A DNA stretch of 64,000 bases from JBDTSW01 sp963782605 (GTDB lineage Bacteria > Actinomycetota > Thermoleophilia > Solirubrobacterales > 70-9), in contig CAWAKK010000008.1 of the NCBI GenBank assembly GCA_963782605.1, positions 1 through 64,000 on the forward strand, read 5' to 3'. Positions 10,659 to 19,829 of this stretch are shown here, one piece after another; positions within the stretch are counted from its first letter, which is position 1; every line of letters begins with the position of its first letter. The notes beneath the pieces are model-generated. The model did no database searches, was not told where the DNA came from, and saw nothing but the letters and a program-made list of their open reading frames with translations. A program made the translations under genes and the position numbers.

Positions 10659-12034
10659 TCAGCCGCAGCACGCGCCCGCACCGCGATTGTCACGGCTTGC
10701 GCCGTTGCGGTCGGATGGGAGATCCATCGCGGGGTTCTCGGCAAAGAACCCGTTTGGCTTGAGCGTGAAACCGGCATGTTCAACGGGCATCACGGGGAAG
10801 TCCTCCGGCCGGCAGACATGCGTCGGGCCGAAAGTATGCCACACAACGATATCCTCATTCTCGATCGGCCGGTTCTGCGCGATGTATTTCGGCAAGCCGT
10901 CGCCACCGGCATGCTGGTTAGGGAATTCGCCGCTCGCGTACCGCTCATCCGGCGCGTAGCGCGTGACCCAGACGTGCTTGGTTGCAAACCCGCCGCGCGT
11001 GCGCATGAAGCAGCCATCCTGTGCGAGCATCAGCGGTGAGGCCTGGACCATCAGCTTGTAGCCGGTCGGGCCGCCGACGCTGTTCTTCCGGTTCGGGTTG
11101 ATGATCTTCCAGTAGCGGCCGGTGCGCCCGTCCGCCTCGCGCGCGGCATCGCGCTCGCGCGACAGCGTGCGGCACGTTGTGTCGAACGCATTGCCGTGAG
11201 GGTTATCGGTGCCGAATGGGCGCGGAACGAACTCGTGCTCGGTGACCGAGTTGCGCTCGCCGTCCACCATCATGTGCAGGCGTGCATTGAAGAAGTGCTG
11301 GTGCGTCGGCCCGCCGAGGCCTTCGGCCACCATGCCGCCCCACGGATATGGCTCACCCGGTGTCACGGCCGCGGTCTGGATGATGCCGGTGAGCTTCACC
11401 TCCAGTTGGATCGAGCCGTCCTGGTAGAAGTACCAATAGAAGCCATAGTCGTAGTTTCCGACGGTGGCGAAGAACGAGACGACGAGGCGGCGCGAGCGCC
11501 GCACCTCGAACGTGTCGTTGCGGAATTCGTAATGCTTCCAGAGGATGCCGCTGTCCTCTTCGTGCAGGCAGACGGCGTTCTTCATGAGCATCGGCTTGCC
11601 GTAATCGTCGGCGACCGGCACGTCGAAATAATGGATGTGGCCGAGACAATCGCAGCCGAGCTCCAGTGCGTTCGCGAGCTTGCCGAGCCCGTATTCGCCG
11701 GCATCGAACGCGCTCTTCCAGAAGTGGTTGGAGGTCGGGTCGGCGTAGGGCACCACCATGTCGGTGACGCTGGCGCGATAGATGATCGGCCGCGCGCGCT
11801 TGCCGTCGCGAAAGCCGATCTGGTGGAGCACGAGACCTTCGCGTGCCGTCCATCCGACACGGAAGGACCAGTTCTGCCAGGACACCTTCCAGCCCTCGAC
11901 CGTGAAGCTCGGCCCATCCGGCTGCACGATATCGAGCGGCTTGACGGTCGTGCGCACCGGCCCGAGCGCCTCGCGATTGTAGTTTCGCTGTCTCTTCGGG
12001 ATCGGAACGATGTCCGGCTCATCGACGAGGTGCA
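10659..12034 (-). CDS. Copper-containing primary amine oxidase (5' end missing)
   Basis: Oxidises primary amines to aldehyde, peroxide and ammonia using copper and topaquinone. The catalytic domain is present and intact: base Asp in AFDAGEYG, the topaquinone tyrosine in TVGNYDYGFYW (TxxNYDY), copper histidines in THQHFFNARLH and the third in VVWHTFGPTH. About 455 residues remain of roughly 640; the small N-terminal domains are cut off at the join near 12,030. The apparent Met-rich start upstream is sequence from the other genome, not a real start. A strong terminator follows. The C-terminal tail (GAGACCG) is short and unremarkable. Confidence 0.9.
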
Positions 12035-12040
12035 TACACC
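12025..12040. other. Chimeric junction between alphaproteobacterial and actinobacterial DNA
   Basis: Amine oxidase similarity on the minus strand runs up to about VDEPDIVPIP and stops here. Amidase similarity on the plus strand begins at TPELGILP from 12,038. Both genes lack their 5' ends at the same point and point away from each other. There is no repeat, integrase, transposase or attachment-like sequence at the join. Codon habits and protein relatedness change at this point as well. Confidence 0.85.
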
Positions 12041-13147
12041 CCGGAGCTCGGCATCCTTCCGACAACCGAGCCGGCCATCTACGGGCCGACGCGAAATCCG
12101 TGGGATACCTCGCGGAGCTCGGGCGGCTCGAGCGGGGGATCCGCAGCCGCGGTCGCCTCCGGCATGGTCCCGATCGCGCATGCCAACGACGGGGGCGGCT
12201 CGATCCGCATTCCCGCTGCAGCCTGCGGCCTGGTGGGCCTCAAGCCCACACGGCAGCGCACCTCGGAGGGACCCCTGGTCGGCGACAGCCGCTCGGGGAT
12301 GACCTGCGAGCTGATCGTCTCTCGAAGCGTCCGTGATACGGCACTCGTCCTCGACGCGGTTCACGGCCCGGCGCCCGGCGACCCCTATGTCGCCCCCGAG
12401 CCAAAGCGCGCCTACGCCCTCGAGCTCGATGCCGACCCCGTCCCGCTTCGGATCGGGCTCATGACTCACTCGCTGGCCGGACGCGAGGTGGAGCCGGTGG
12501 TTGTCGCGGCTGCCCAGTCGGCCGCCGAGCTGCTCGAGTCCCTGGGCCACGAGGTCGAGGCCTCGGCGCCGGGTGGATTCGAGGAGCTCGACCTGGTCCC
12601 GACCTTCATGGCCCGCTGGGCCGCGGGCGCGGCGGAATCGGTCTCGGTGCTCGGTGGCGCGCTCGGCCGCGAGCTCGGTCCCGACGACATGGAGCCGCTC
12701 ACGTGGGCCCTCACCGAGCTCGGTCGCCAGGTCCCCGCGCCCGAGTACCTGCAGGCGGTGAGCCGCCATCAGATCATGAGCCGCATGGTCGCTCGCTGGT
12801 ATGAGGAAGGGGGCTTCGACCTGCTTCTCACACCGACGCTCGGAGAGCTGCCGCCGGCGCTTGGGACCTTCGATGACTCCGGCCCCGACCCGATGCGCGC
12901 GATCGAGCGCGCGAAGGTCACCGCTACGTTCACCGGTGCGTTCAACGTCACCGGTCAGCCGGCGATCTCGTTGCCCCTCGAGTGGAGCGAGGAAGGACTA
13001 CCCATCGGCATCCAGCTCGTCGCGCGCTTCGGGCGTGAAGACATCCTGATCAGGATCGCGGCTCAGCTCGAAAAGGCGCGTCCCTGGGCAGATCGCCGGC
13101 CGCCGGTGTTCGCCGCGGCCCACGCCGAAGCTCCCACGGCCCCATAG
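12035..13147 (+). CDS. Amidase signature family hydrolase (5' end missing)
   Basis: Hydrolyses an amide bond through the Ser-cisSer-Lys triad. The glycine/serine-rich signature is complete: DTSRSSGGSSGGSAAAVASG followed by HANDGGGSIRIPAAACGLVG, which carry the cis-serine and the nucleophile. The catalytic lysine would be in the missing N-terminal part of roughly 100 residues. The C-terminus (GQPAISLPLEW, GIQLVARFGRED) matches 6-aminohexanoate-cyclic-dimer or aryl-acylamidase-like members more than GatA. It ends 24 bases before dapA. The first bases of the interval belong to the join, so the 5' coordinate is nominal. Confidence 0.85.
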   Translation, partial: YTPELGILPTTEPAIYGPTRNPWDTSRSSGGSSGGSAAAVASGMVPIAHANDGGGSIRIPAAACGLVGLKPTRQRTSEGPLVGDSRSGMTCELIVSRSVRDTALVLDAVHGPAPGDPYVAPEPKRAYALELDADPVPLRIGLMTHSLAGREVEPVVVAAAQSAAELLESLGHEVEASAPGGFEELDLVPTFMARWAAGAAESVSVLGGALGRELGPDDMEPLTWALTELGRQVPAPEYLQAVSRHQIMSRMVARWYEEGGFDLLLTPTLGELPPALGTFDDSGPDPMRAIERAKVTATFTGAFNVTGQPAISLPLEWSEEGLPIGIQLVARFGREDILIRIAAQLEKARPWADRRPPVFAAAHAEAPTAP

Positions 13148-13171
13148 CTCCGGGCCATCCGGAATACTGAA

Positions 13172-14062
13172 ATGCGGATGGCGACGATCTCAGGTGTGAT
13201 CACCGCGATGGTGACGCCCTTCGAAGACGATGGGGCGGTCGACCTCGATGGGGCTCGGTCCCTCGCGCGCCGGCTCGTGGAGCAGGGATCGCACGGGCTC
13301 GTCGTCGCGGGGACGACGGGCGAATCGCCGACGCTCTCCGACGACGAGAAGGTCTCTCTGCTCGAGGCCGTGCTGGAGGAGGTGGGCGACCGCGCTGCGA
13401 TCATCTGCGGCACCGGGTCCAACGACACCCGCCATGCGATCGCGATCACTGAGCGCGCAAGCAATGCCGGAGCGCATGCCGTGCTCGTCGTGACGCCCTA
13501 CTACAACAAGCCCAACCACAGGGGCCTGCGGGCGCACTTCGAGGCCGTCGCCGACGCGGCATCCCATACGCCCGTCGTGCTCTACAACATCCCCTCGCGC
13601 TGCGTCGTGAACCTGTCGGTCGACTTCATGGCCGAGCTTGCCCGGGACATCCCCAACGTGGTCGCGGTGAAGCAGGCCAACAGCGAGGAGCTGGGGCCGA
13701 TCGAGGGCCTCGACATCCTCGCGGGCAACGACGACATCTTCCTGCGAACCCTGGAGATCGGTGGGACCGGCGGGATCCTCGTCGCGTCGCACGTGGTCGG
13801 CACCGAGATGCGCGCCATCTACGACGCGTTCGAGGCCGGCGACGGAGTCCGCGCGAGCGAGATCGAGGCCGAGTTGCACCCGGTCTTCGAGGCGCTCACC
13901 GTGACCGCCAACCCGATCCCGGTGAAGACAGCGCTGGAGATGCTGGGTGCCATCGACAGCACCATGCGCCTGCCGATGGTCCCCGCGAGTGATCAGGAGC
14001 GGTCGGTCGTCCGCGCGATGCTCGAGCGCAAGGGCCTGTTGGTCGCGGGCGGCACCGCCTAG
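13172..14062 (+). CDS. dapA: 4-hydroxy-tetrahydrodipicolinate synthase
   Basis: First committed step of lysine and diaminopimelate synthesis: condenses pyruvate with aspartate semialdehyde. The 296-residue TIM barrel has all expected sites: VAGTTGESPTL (substrate Thr), VTPYYNKPN (Tyr), VLYNIPSR (catalytic Tyr) and VVAVKQAN with the Schiff-base Lys. The ATG used gives MRMATISG; a second ATG two codons later may be the true start. Its stop overlaps the GTG of the RNase J gene by one base, a tight dapA-rnj pair that is common in Actinobacteria. Confidence 0.96.
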   Translation: MRMATISGVITAMVTPFEDDGAVDLDGARSLARRLVEQGSHGLVVAGTTGESPTLSDDEKVSLLEAVLEEVGDRAAIICGTGSNDTRHAIAITERASNAGAHAVLVVTPYYNKPNHRGLRAHFEAVADAASHTPVVLYNIPSRCVVNLSVDFMAELARDIPNVVAVKQANSEELGPIEGLDILAGNDDIFLRTLEIGGTGGILVASHVVGTEMRAIYDAFEAGDGVRASEIEAELHPVFEALTVTANPIPVKTALEMLGAIDSTMRLPMVPASDQERSVVRAMLERKGLLVAGGTA

Positions 14063-15735
14063 TGGCCGGCGACAAGGTGCGCATCCTCCCCCTCGGCGGC
14101 CTGGGGGAGATCGGCAAGAACATGACCGCGGTCGAGCTCGACGGCCGAATCGTGATCGTCGACGCGGGGGTCATGTTCCCGACGGCCGAGATGCTCGGCA
14201 TCGACCTCGTCCTGCCGGACTTCTCGAGCCTGCGCGAGCGGGCCGGCGATATCGAGGCGATCGTGCTCACTCACGGCCACGAGGACCACATCGGGGCCCT
14301 GCCCTTCGTCGTGCGCGAGCTCGGGCTGCCCAAGGCGATCTACGGCGGCCCACTCACGATCGGGCTCGTGCGCTCGAAGCTCGAGGAGCGCAAGATCCGC
14401 GATGCGCCGCTTGAGGTCCTCGAGCCGCGCGACCCGCGCGTCAAGGCCGGGCCGTTCGAGATCGAGATGGTCCACATGTCCCACTCGATTCCCGACGCCT
14501 GTGCGGTCGCTCTGCATACGCCGCTGGGGGCCGTGCTCGTCACCGGCGACTACCGCTTCGATCAGACGCCGATCGACGGGCGTCCCGCGGACATCGCAAG
14601 GCTCGCCGAGCTTGGCTCGGAGGGCGTCCTGTGCCTGTGCGGCGACTCGACCAACGCCGACCGCCCGGGGGTGGTTCCATCCGAGGCGACCGTGGGCCCG
14701 GCGCTGCTCTCGGAGTTCTCGCGTTGCGAGGGACGGATCATCGTCACCTGCTTCGCCTCGAACGTCCACCGCGTCCAGCAGGTCGTTGACGCGGCCGTGG
14801 AACTCGACCGCCGGGTCGCGCTCGTCGGCCGCTCGATGCGCAAGAACTTCAACATCGCGCGCAACCTGGGCATTGCCGACGCTCCTGACGGCCTGCTCAT
14901 CAACCCCAAGGAGATCTCCGACTTCCCTGACCACAAGGTGATCGCTATCTCGACTGGCAGCCAGGGCGAGCCGCTCTCGGCGCTGCGGCGCATGGCGTTC
15001 AACGATCACCGCGACGTCGAGCTTCACTCCGGGGACACCGTGATCTTCTCGGCGTCGCCGATCCCCGGCAACGAGCGCTCCGTGAACGAAACTGTGGATC
15101 GGATCTACGAGATCGGCGCGCGGGTCGTCACCGCGGCCGACGCCCCGATCCACGTCTCGGGCCACGGCTCGCGCGAGGAGTTGAAGCTGATGCTGAATCT
15201 GACGCGACCGGGCTACGTCTTTCCCTTCCACGGCGACCACAAGCGAATCAGCCTGCACGCCGAGCTGGCCGAGTCGGTCGGGATCGAGGCGGAGCGGATC
15301 TTCAAGGGCCGGAACGGGCTCGAGCTCGAGATTGACGAAGACGGCGCGCGCTGGGGCAAGGACGTGAAGGCCGGCATGATCTTCGTCGACGGAGTCGAGA
15401 TCGGTGATCCCGACGACGTTGCCCTGCGAGATCGCCGCGAGCTCTCCGCCGACGGCATCTTCATCGTCGTTGCCACCGTCTCGAGCAAGGACGCCTCTCA
15501 GGTGGCCGCGCCCGAGGTCATCTTTCGCGGCGTGCCCTTCCTGGAGGACGCCGAGAGCGATGCCCTGATCGGGGAGCTGCGCGACGTCGTCGACTATTCC
15601 CTCCGGCAGGCCTCCGGCAGGGGAGTCACCGATCCCATCCTCCTCGAAGAGGACCTCCACGACGACCTCGCCGAGTTCATCTACGAGCGCCTGCGCCGCC
15701 GCCCGATGGTGCTGCCGGTGGTCGTCGAGGTTTAG
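14062..15735 (+). CDS. rnj: Ribonuclease J
   Basis: Endo- and 5'-3' exoribonuclease for mRNA turnover and rRNA maturation. The 557-residue protein has the beta-lactamase metal motif LTHGHEDHIGALPF, the beta-CASP domain (GRSMRKNFNIARN, ISTGSQGEP) and VFPFHGDHKR before the C-terminal domain. The GTG start overlaps the dapA stop, and the start MAGDKVRILPLGGLGEIGKN fits the family. A separate RNase Y gene lies 11 kb downstream, so this genome carries both enzymes. Confidence 0.95.
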   Translation: MAGDKVRILPLGGLGEIGKNMTAVELDGRIVIVDAGVMFPTAEMLGIDLVLPDFSSLRERAGDIEAIVLTHGHEDHIGALPFVVRELGLPKAIYGGPLTIGLVRSKLEERKIRDAPLEVLEPRDPRVKAGPFEIEMVHMSHSIPDACAVALHTPLGAVLVTGDYRFDQTPIDGRPADIARLAELGSEGVLCLCGDSTNADRPGVVPSEATVGPALLSEFSRCEGRIIVTCFASNVHRVQQVVDAAVELDRRVALVGRSMRKNFNIARNLGIADAPDGLLINPKEISDFPDHKVIAISTGSQGEPLSALRRMAFNDHRDVELHSGDTVIFSASPIPGNERSVNETVDRIYEIGARVVTAADAPIHVSGHGSREELKLMLNLTRPGYVFPFHGDHKRISLHAELAESVGIEAERIFKGRNGLELEIDEDGARWGKDVKAGMIFVDGVEIGDPDDVALRDRRELSADGIFIVVATVSSKDASQVAAPEVIFRGVPFLEDAESDALIGELRDVVDYSLRQASGRGVTDPILLEEDLHDDLAEFIYERLRRRPMVLPVVVEV

Positions 15736-15811
15736 ACAGGTCCCTGGCAGCGCCTAAAGGCGCTGATACATTGACTCCTCAGGGATGGGAACCATTTCGG
15801 GGAGGAACAAC

Positions 15812-17338
15812 TTGATCGCAGGCATGCGCGGACCCGTTGTTGGGTTGCTCAGCTTCGGCACGGCGCTCCTGTTGGCGCCCACCGCGGACGCAGCCGCAAC
15901 TGCGGTTGAGCGGGCTCTGCGGACAGCGGACGCTCCGCCCGCGCAGCTCGAAGCCACATCCGTCCGGGCGCTCCCCAGCGGCTCGATCGTGACCCGCTTC
16001 GGCCAAGAGGTGGGCGGAGTGCCCGTCCAGGGCGCGGGCGCTGTGGTGCTCGATAGCGGAGGAGGCCCTCCGCAGCTCCTCTTCGACAAGACCGACGCGT
16101 CCGTCGCGTTTCCCGGCGAGGCGGAGCTCTCGAGAGCGCAGGCCATCGCCGCTGCGAAGCGCGCCGCCGGGATCCGCGAGGCCGGCGGGCCGGCCGCGGC
16201 GGAGCTCGTCATCGCCGGCGAAGGCGCGGGCACGCTCGCCTGGGAGGTCCTGCAGCCCTCGGCCCGGCCCCTTGGGGATTTCCTGGTGACCGTGGATGCA
16301 GCGAGCGGGAATGTCATCTCCAAGGACAACCTGATTCGCCATGCGACCGGCCAGGCGGAGCTCTTCAACCCGAACCCCGTCGTCGCCAACGACGGCTACG
16401 ACGGGCTCCAGGACCGCAAAGACCAAGACTCATCGAAACTGACCTCCCTGCGCGAGCCGATGGCGCTTGAGCACCTGGTCGACGAGCAGACATGCCTCAA
16501 GGGTGATTACGCAATTGTCCGCGAGTCGGAGGCCGAGAACAAGGTCTGCAAGGACTCGCTGGACTGGTCGAACATCAAGCGGGAGTCCGACAAGTTCGAG
16601 GCACTGATGGCCTACGCACACATCGATCGCACGCAGGTGATGATCCAGGCGCTCGACCTGCTTTCGATCAACGCCGAACCGCAAAACGTGGTCGCGAACG
16701 GGCTGACCGACGACAACTCGTTCTACCAACCGAGCCAGGACGAGATCGGGCTCGGCACGGGTGGGGTCGACGACGGCGAGGACGGCGACGTGATCGTCCA
16801 CGAGTACGGCCACGCGGTTCAGGACGCCCAGAACCCGGCCGCGTATCGCGGTGCTGGCCGACAGGCGGGAGCACAAGGCGAGGGCTTCGGCGACTACCTC
16901 GCGGTCGCCTATTCGACTGAGATGACCGGCTTCGATCCCGAGTGGACCCCGTGCGTCATGGAGTGGGATGCGACGTCCTATGACGCCGACACCCCCTCGA
17001 GCCCCGGCATCTGTCTGCGTCGCGCGGACAATCCGAACACCTGGGATCAGCAGATCGACGATTGCGGCGGCCAAGAGATCCACTGCATCGGGGAGGTTTG
17101 GGCCAGCGCCCTTCTCGACCTGCGCTCGACGCTCGGCGACGACGCCGAGACGGACAGCGTCATGGACACCGTCGTGCTCGCATCGCACGAAGTCACCCCG
17201 CCCGACCCGACGTTCCAGGAGGCGAGCGTGGCGCTGATCGCCGCGGACGAGTCCGAGTACACGCTCGACGACCACTGCGTGGAGATCCGTGACGAGCTGG
17301 CGGCGCGAGGGTTCCTCACCACTGATCCCTGCGTCTAG
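15812..17338 (+). CDS. Secreted zinc metalloprotease, M36 fungalysin/FTP-propeptide type
   Basis: Exported protease of about 508 residues. A signal peptide (GLLSFGTALLLAPTADAA) is followed by an FTP-like inhibitory prodomain, then the zinc site VIVHEYGHAVQD (HExxH) and the third ligand in EGFGDYLAVAY. Four or more cysteines in the catalytic half suggest disulfides, which fits secretion. I chose the TTG at 15812 because ggggagg sits just ahead of it; an ATG at 15785 in the same frame would add nine residues but has no good ribosome site. A long hairpin follows the stop. The substrate is unknown. Confidence 0.85.
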   Translation: MIAGMRGPVVGLLSFGTALLLAPTADAAATAVERALRTADAPPAQLEATSVRALPSGSIVTRFGQEVGGVPVQGAGAVVLDSGGGPPQLLFDKTDASVAFPGEAELSRAQAIAAAKRAAGIREAGGPAAAELVIAGEGAGTLAWEVLQPSARPLGDFLVTVDAASGNVISKDNLIRHATGQAELFNPNPVVANDGYDGLQDRKDQDSSKLTSLREPMALEHLVDEQTCLKGDYAIVRESEAENKVCKDSLDWSNIKRESDKFEALMAYAHIDRTQVMIQALDLLSINAEPQNVVANGLTDDNSFYQPSQDEIGLGTGGVDDGEDGDVIVHEYGHAVQDAQNPAAYRGAGRQAGAQGEGFGDYLAVAYSTEMTGFDPEWTPCVMEWDATSYDADTPSSPGICLRRADNPNTWDQQIDDCGGQEIHCIGEVWASALLDLRSTLGDDAETDSVMDTVVLASHEVTPPDPTFQEASVALIAADESEYTLDDHCVEIRDELAARGFLTTDPCV

Positions 17339-17355
17339 GGCTACTCGAAAGACTC

Positions 17356-17393
17356 GGGCCCGCCGGATCAAGGGAGTTGGATCCGGCGGGCCC
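17356..17393 (+). terminator. Long GC hairpin after the metalloprotease
   Basis: Perfect 14-base stem, gggcccgccggatc (17356-17369) with its complement (17380-17393) and a 10-base loop. It starts 18 bases past the protease stop. Only a weak T-rich tail (tctcat) follows, so termination may be partly factor dependent, or the hairpin may protect the 3' end. Confidence 0.7.
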
Positions 17394-17514
17394 TCTCATG
17401 GCCTTTGGCCACTGCGCCCGCCTGGTCCCGTGGAGGAGAAAGGCGGGCGTTGTCTCGTCCCAGGCACCAACCTAAGCCTCCGATCTAAATGACGGCTAAG
17501 AAGCCCTCGGACGG

Positions 17515-18966
17515 CTAGCGGGGCTGGAGCTCGGCAGCCTCGGCGTGAGTCACGGGCAGGCGAACCAGAAAGCGCGCGCCCCCGCTCTTGGATGAGCTCG
17601 CCTCGACGCTGCCGCCGTGCGAGGTGCTGACGGCCTTCACGATCGCCAGGCCGAGGCCGGTGCCCGAATCGGCGATCTGATCGCCCGGCCCGCCGACGCG
17701 GGCGAAGCGCGAGAACACGCCGTCGCGCTCTGTGGTCGGGATGCCTGGGCCATCGTCGGAGACCTCAAGTAAGGCCACGTCGCCGTCTCTGCGAACGTCC
17801 ACTCGAATCGTCGAACCCGGGGGGGTATGGCGCAGGCCGTTGTCGAGCAGGTTCACGATCACACGGTGGAGCTCGTCGGGCGCGCAGTCAACGCCCACGT
17901 GCTCGAGGGTCCCGACCACCAGGCCATGATTGCCGGCGACGGGCCGGACCTCGGTGAGCGCGTCCTCGGCGATCTCGGCCAGATCGCACTCCCGGCGCGT
18001 GCCCGTTCTCCCGGCGTCGGCGCGGGCGAGCAGCAGCAGGTCGGCGATCAGCCGGCGCATCCGCTGCGAGGAGGCCAGGGCGGAGGAGACCATCTCGCCC
18101 TGATCACCGGCGCGCTCATGCTCGGAGAGCTCCTCGTGCAGCAGCTCGAGGTTCGCGAGGATGCTGGTCAGCGGGGTGCGGAGCTCGTGGGAGGCGTCGG
18201 CGATGAACTCGCGCTGGGCCTGGATCATCGCCTGCGTCTCGGAGCGGGCGGCGTCGAGCTCGCGGAGCATCGCGTCGAGGGTGCGCGCGAGCTCGGCCAC
18301 CTCGTCGTCACGCTCGGGCTCCGGAATCCGTCGGGAGGGGTCACGGGTGGAGGCGATCTCGCGGGCGGCGGCGGTGAGCGAGGCGATCGGTCGCATCGCG
18401 CGGTTCGCTACGGCGAAACCGGCGAGCGCGGCCATCCCCGTGCCGGCGATGACCCCCGCGATCAGCAGGAACCAGAGGCGATCGATGGTGGCGTCCAGCT
18501 CGTCGCGGCTGCGCGCGTACTGTATGTAGGCTGGCGGGACCCCCGTGTCGTTCACGATGTGGAGCGTCGCGACGTCGAAGTTCGCCATCCGCTGGATTCC
18601 GAGAACGGGCGGTCCCATATCCGGGGAGTTGGCCGTGGACTCCAACGGCTCCCCGTTCTCAAAAACGACCCCCGCGGAGGCGTCACCCGCCATCGCGAAC
18701 TCCTCGAGATCCGGGCTATCCTCGGAAAGTGCTGGCGCCCCGAAGGGGCCGCGCGGCTCCAGCTCGAGTTCCAGCGCGAGCTGGCTCGCGGCGCCGAGAA
18801 GCTCGTTCTCGAAGTCATTGCGGATCCTGTCGCCGGCAAGCCGGCCAACGACCACGGCGAAGACGATCAGGATGATCAGCGTGAGTGCGGCGGAGACGCC
18901 GGCGAGTCGCCAGCGAATCGGCCAGTAGGCGGGGTTCAGCCGCGTGTGACGATCAGGCGGCTTCAT
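17515..18966 (-). CDS. Sensor histidine kinase, HAMP-HisKA-HATPase
   Basis: Membrane sensor kinase of an OmpR-type two-component system, 483 residues. Helix 1 (about 22-44) and helix 2 (about 164-188) enclose an extracellular sensor of roughly 120 residues without a recognisable fold. HAMP follows, then the phospho-accepting His in FIADASHELRTPLTSI, the N box NLLDNGLRH, G1 DDGPGIP and G2 GTGLGLAIV. Its start overlaps the end of the response regulator gene by 14 bases, so the two are co-translated. The signal is unknown. Confidence 0.93.
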   Translation of the reverse strand: MKPPDRHTRLNPAYWPIRWRLAGVSAALTLIILIVFAVVVGRLAGDRIRNDFENELLGAASQLALELELEPRGPFGAPALSEDSPDLEEFAMAGDASAGVVFENGEPLESTANSPDMGPPVLGIQRMANFDVATLHIVNDTGVPPAYIQYARSRDELDATIDRLWFLLIAGVIAGTGMAALAGFAVANRAMRPIASLTAAAREIASTRDPSRRIPEPERDDEVAELARTLDAMLRELDAARSETQAMIQAQREFIADASHELRTPLTSILANLELLHEELSEHERAGDQGEMVSSALASSQRMRRLIADLLLLARADAGRTGTRRECDLAEIAEDALTEVRPVAGNHGLVVGTLEHVGVDCAPDELHRVIVNLLDNGLRHTPPGSTIRVDVRRDGDVALLEVSDDGPGIPTTERDGVFSRFARVGGPGDQIADSGTGLGLAIVKAVSTSHGGSVEASSSKSGGARFLVRLPVTHAEAAELQPR

Positions 18967-19666
18967 CCGCGGCGCGGGGCGCGCGAAGCACGTACCCGGC
19001 GCCGCGCTTTGTGTGGAGCAGACGAGGCTCGCCGCCCTCCTCGAGTTTGCGACGCAGATTCGAGATGAAGACGTCGATCGTGTTCGTCATCGCCGTGGGG
19101 TCATAACCCCAGACCTCCTCGAGCAGGCGCTCGCGGGAGACCACCAGGCGCTCGTTTCGCATCAGATGCTCGAGCAGCTCGAACTCGCGGTTGGTCAGCT
19201 CGATCGGCCGGTCGCCCCGCATCACCTCGCGCGTGTCGGGGTTGAGCCGAAGGTCATCGACCATGAACGATGCGCTGCCGCGGGGGGGACGTCGGCGCAG
19301 GAGAGCGCGAAGCCTGGCGAGGAGCTCCTTGCGCTCGAACGGCTTCATCAAATAGTCATCGGCCCCGGAGTCGAGGCCCTCGACGCGGTCGTCGGTCTCC
19401 GTGCGGGCGGTCAGGATCAAGATGGGAACGTCGGACTCGGCACGGATGCGCCGGCAAACCTCGACGCCGTCGAGCTTGGGAAGTCCCAGGTCCAGCACCA
19501 CGAGGTCGGGCGCGAACTCCTCGGCGAGGCGCAGCGCCTCGACGCCGTCGACAGCGGATCGGACCTCATGGCCCTCTTGGCGAAGGGTGCGGCGCAGGAC
19601 GTCGGCGATCGAGATGTCGTCCTCGACCACGAGGACACGTCCGGTGCTGTCGTCGCTGCGGAGCAT
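18953..19666 (-). CDS. OmpR/PhoB-family response regulator
   Basis: 237-residue transcription factor partnered with the overlapping kinase. The receiver domain has the acidic pair VVEDD, the phospho-acceptor Asp in LVVLDLGLPKLDG, Thr in LILTAR and Lys in MKPFERKE. The C-terminal winged helix contains LTNREFELLEHLM and DVFISNLRRKLE. The first gene of a two-gene minus-strand operon, it diverges from ftsK. A palindrome just upstream may be its operator. Confidence 0.95.
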   Translation of the reverse strand: MLRSDDSTGRVLVVEDDISIADVLRRTLRQEGHEVRSAVDGVEALRLAEEFAPDLVVLDLGLPKLDGVEVCRRIRAESDVPILILTARTETDDRVEGLDSGADDYLMKPFERKELLARLRALLRRRPPRGSASFMVDDLRLNPDTREVMRGDRPIELTNREFELLEHLMRNERLVVSRERLLEEVWGYDPTAMTNTIDVFISNLRRKLEEGGEPRLLHTKRGAGYVLRAPRAADEAA

Positions 19667-19688
19667 GAATCCAAGGGTAACCCCGAAA

Positions 19689-19705
19689 TTCCCGGCTCCC
19701 GGGAA
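19689..19705. promoter_or_regulatory. Palindrome in the divergent two-component/ftsK promoter region
   Basis: Perfect 7-base dyad ttcccgg-ctc-ccgggaa, 22 bases ahead of the response regulator start. It is framed by outer ggtaa and ttacc half-sites. The position would suit autoregulation by the response regulator or control of ftsK. OmpR-type proteins usually bind direct repeats, so another regulator is possible. Confidence 0.4.
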
Positions 19706-19829
19706 AGGTTTACCGCGAATTTATCCCGCATCCGCAGCCCTATCCAGGCGCAGGGGTGCGGCCGTCCGTGTCGAAGTCCCACGCACGAGGCACGCCTGCG
19801 TGCCGCATCGAGAGCTGCTCCATGCGCCC

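Noticed and set aside
12000..12070. Horizontal transfer or prophage boundary at the genome join
   Set aside because: No integrase, tRNA, att-like repeat or insertion sequence; both flanking genes are cut in their coding parts.
17394..17514. Second hairpin (gcccgcc...ggcgggc) as a small RNA gene between the protease and kinase genes
   Set aside because: Only a 7-base stem with a long loop and no promoter or T-run; chance is likely at this GC content.
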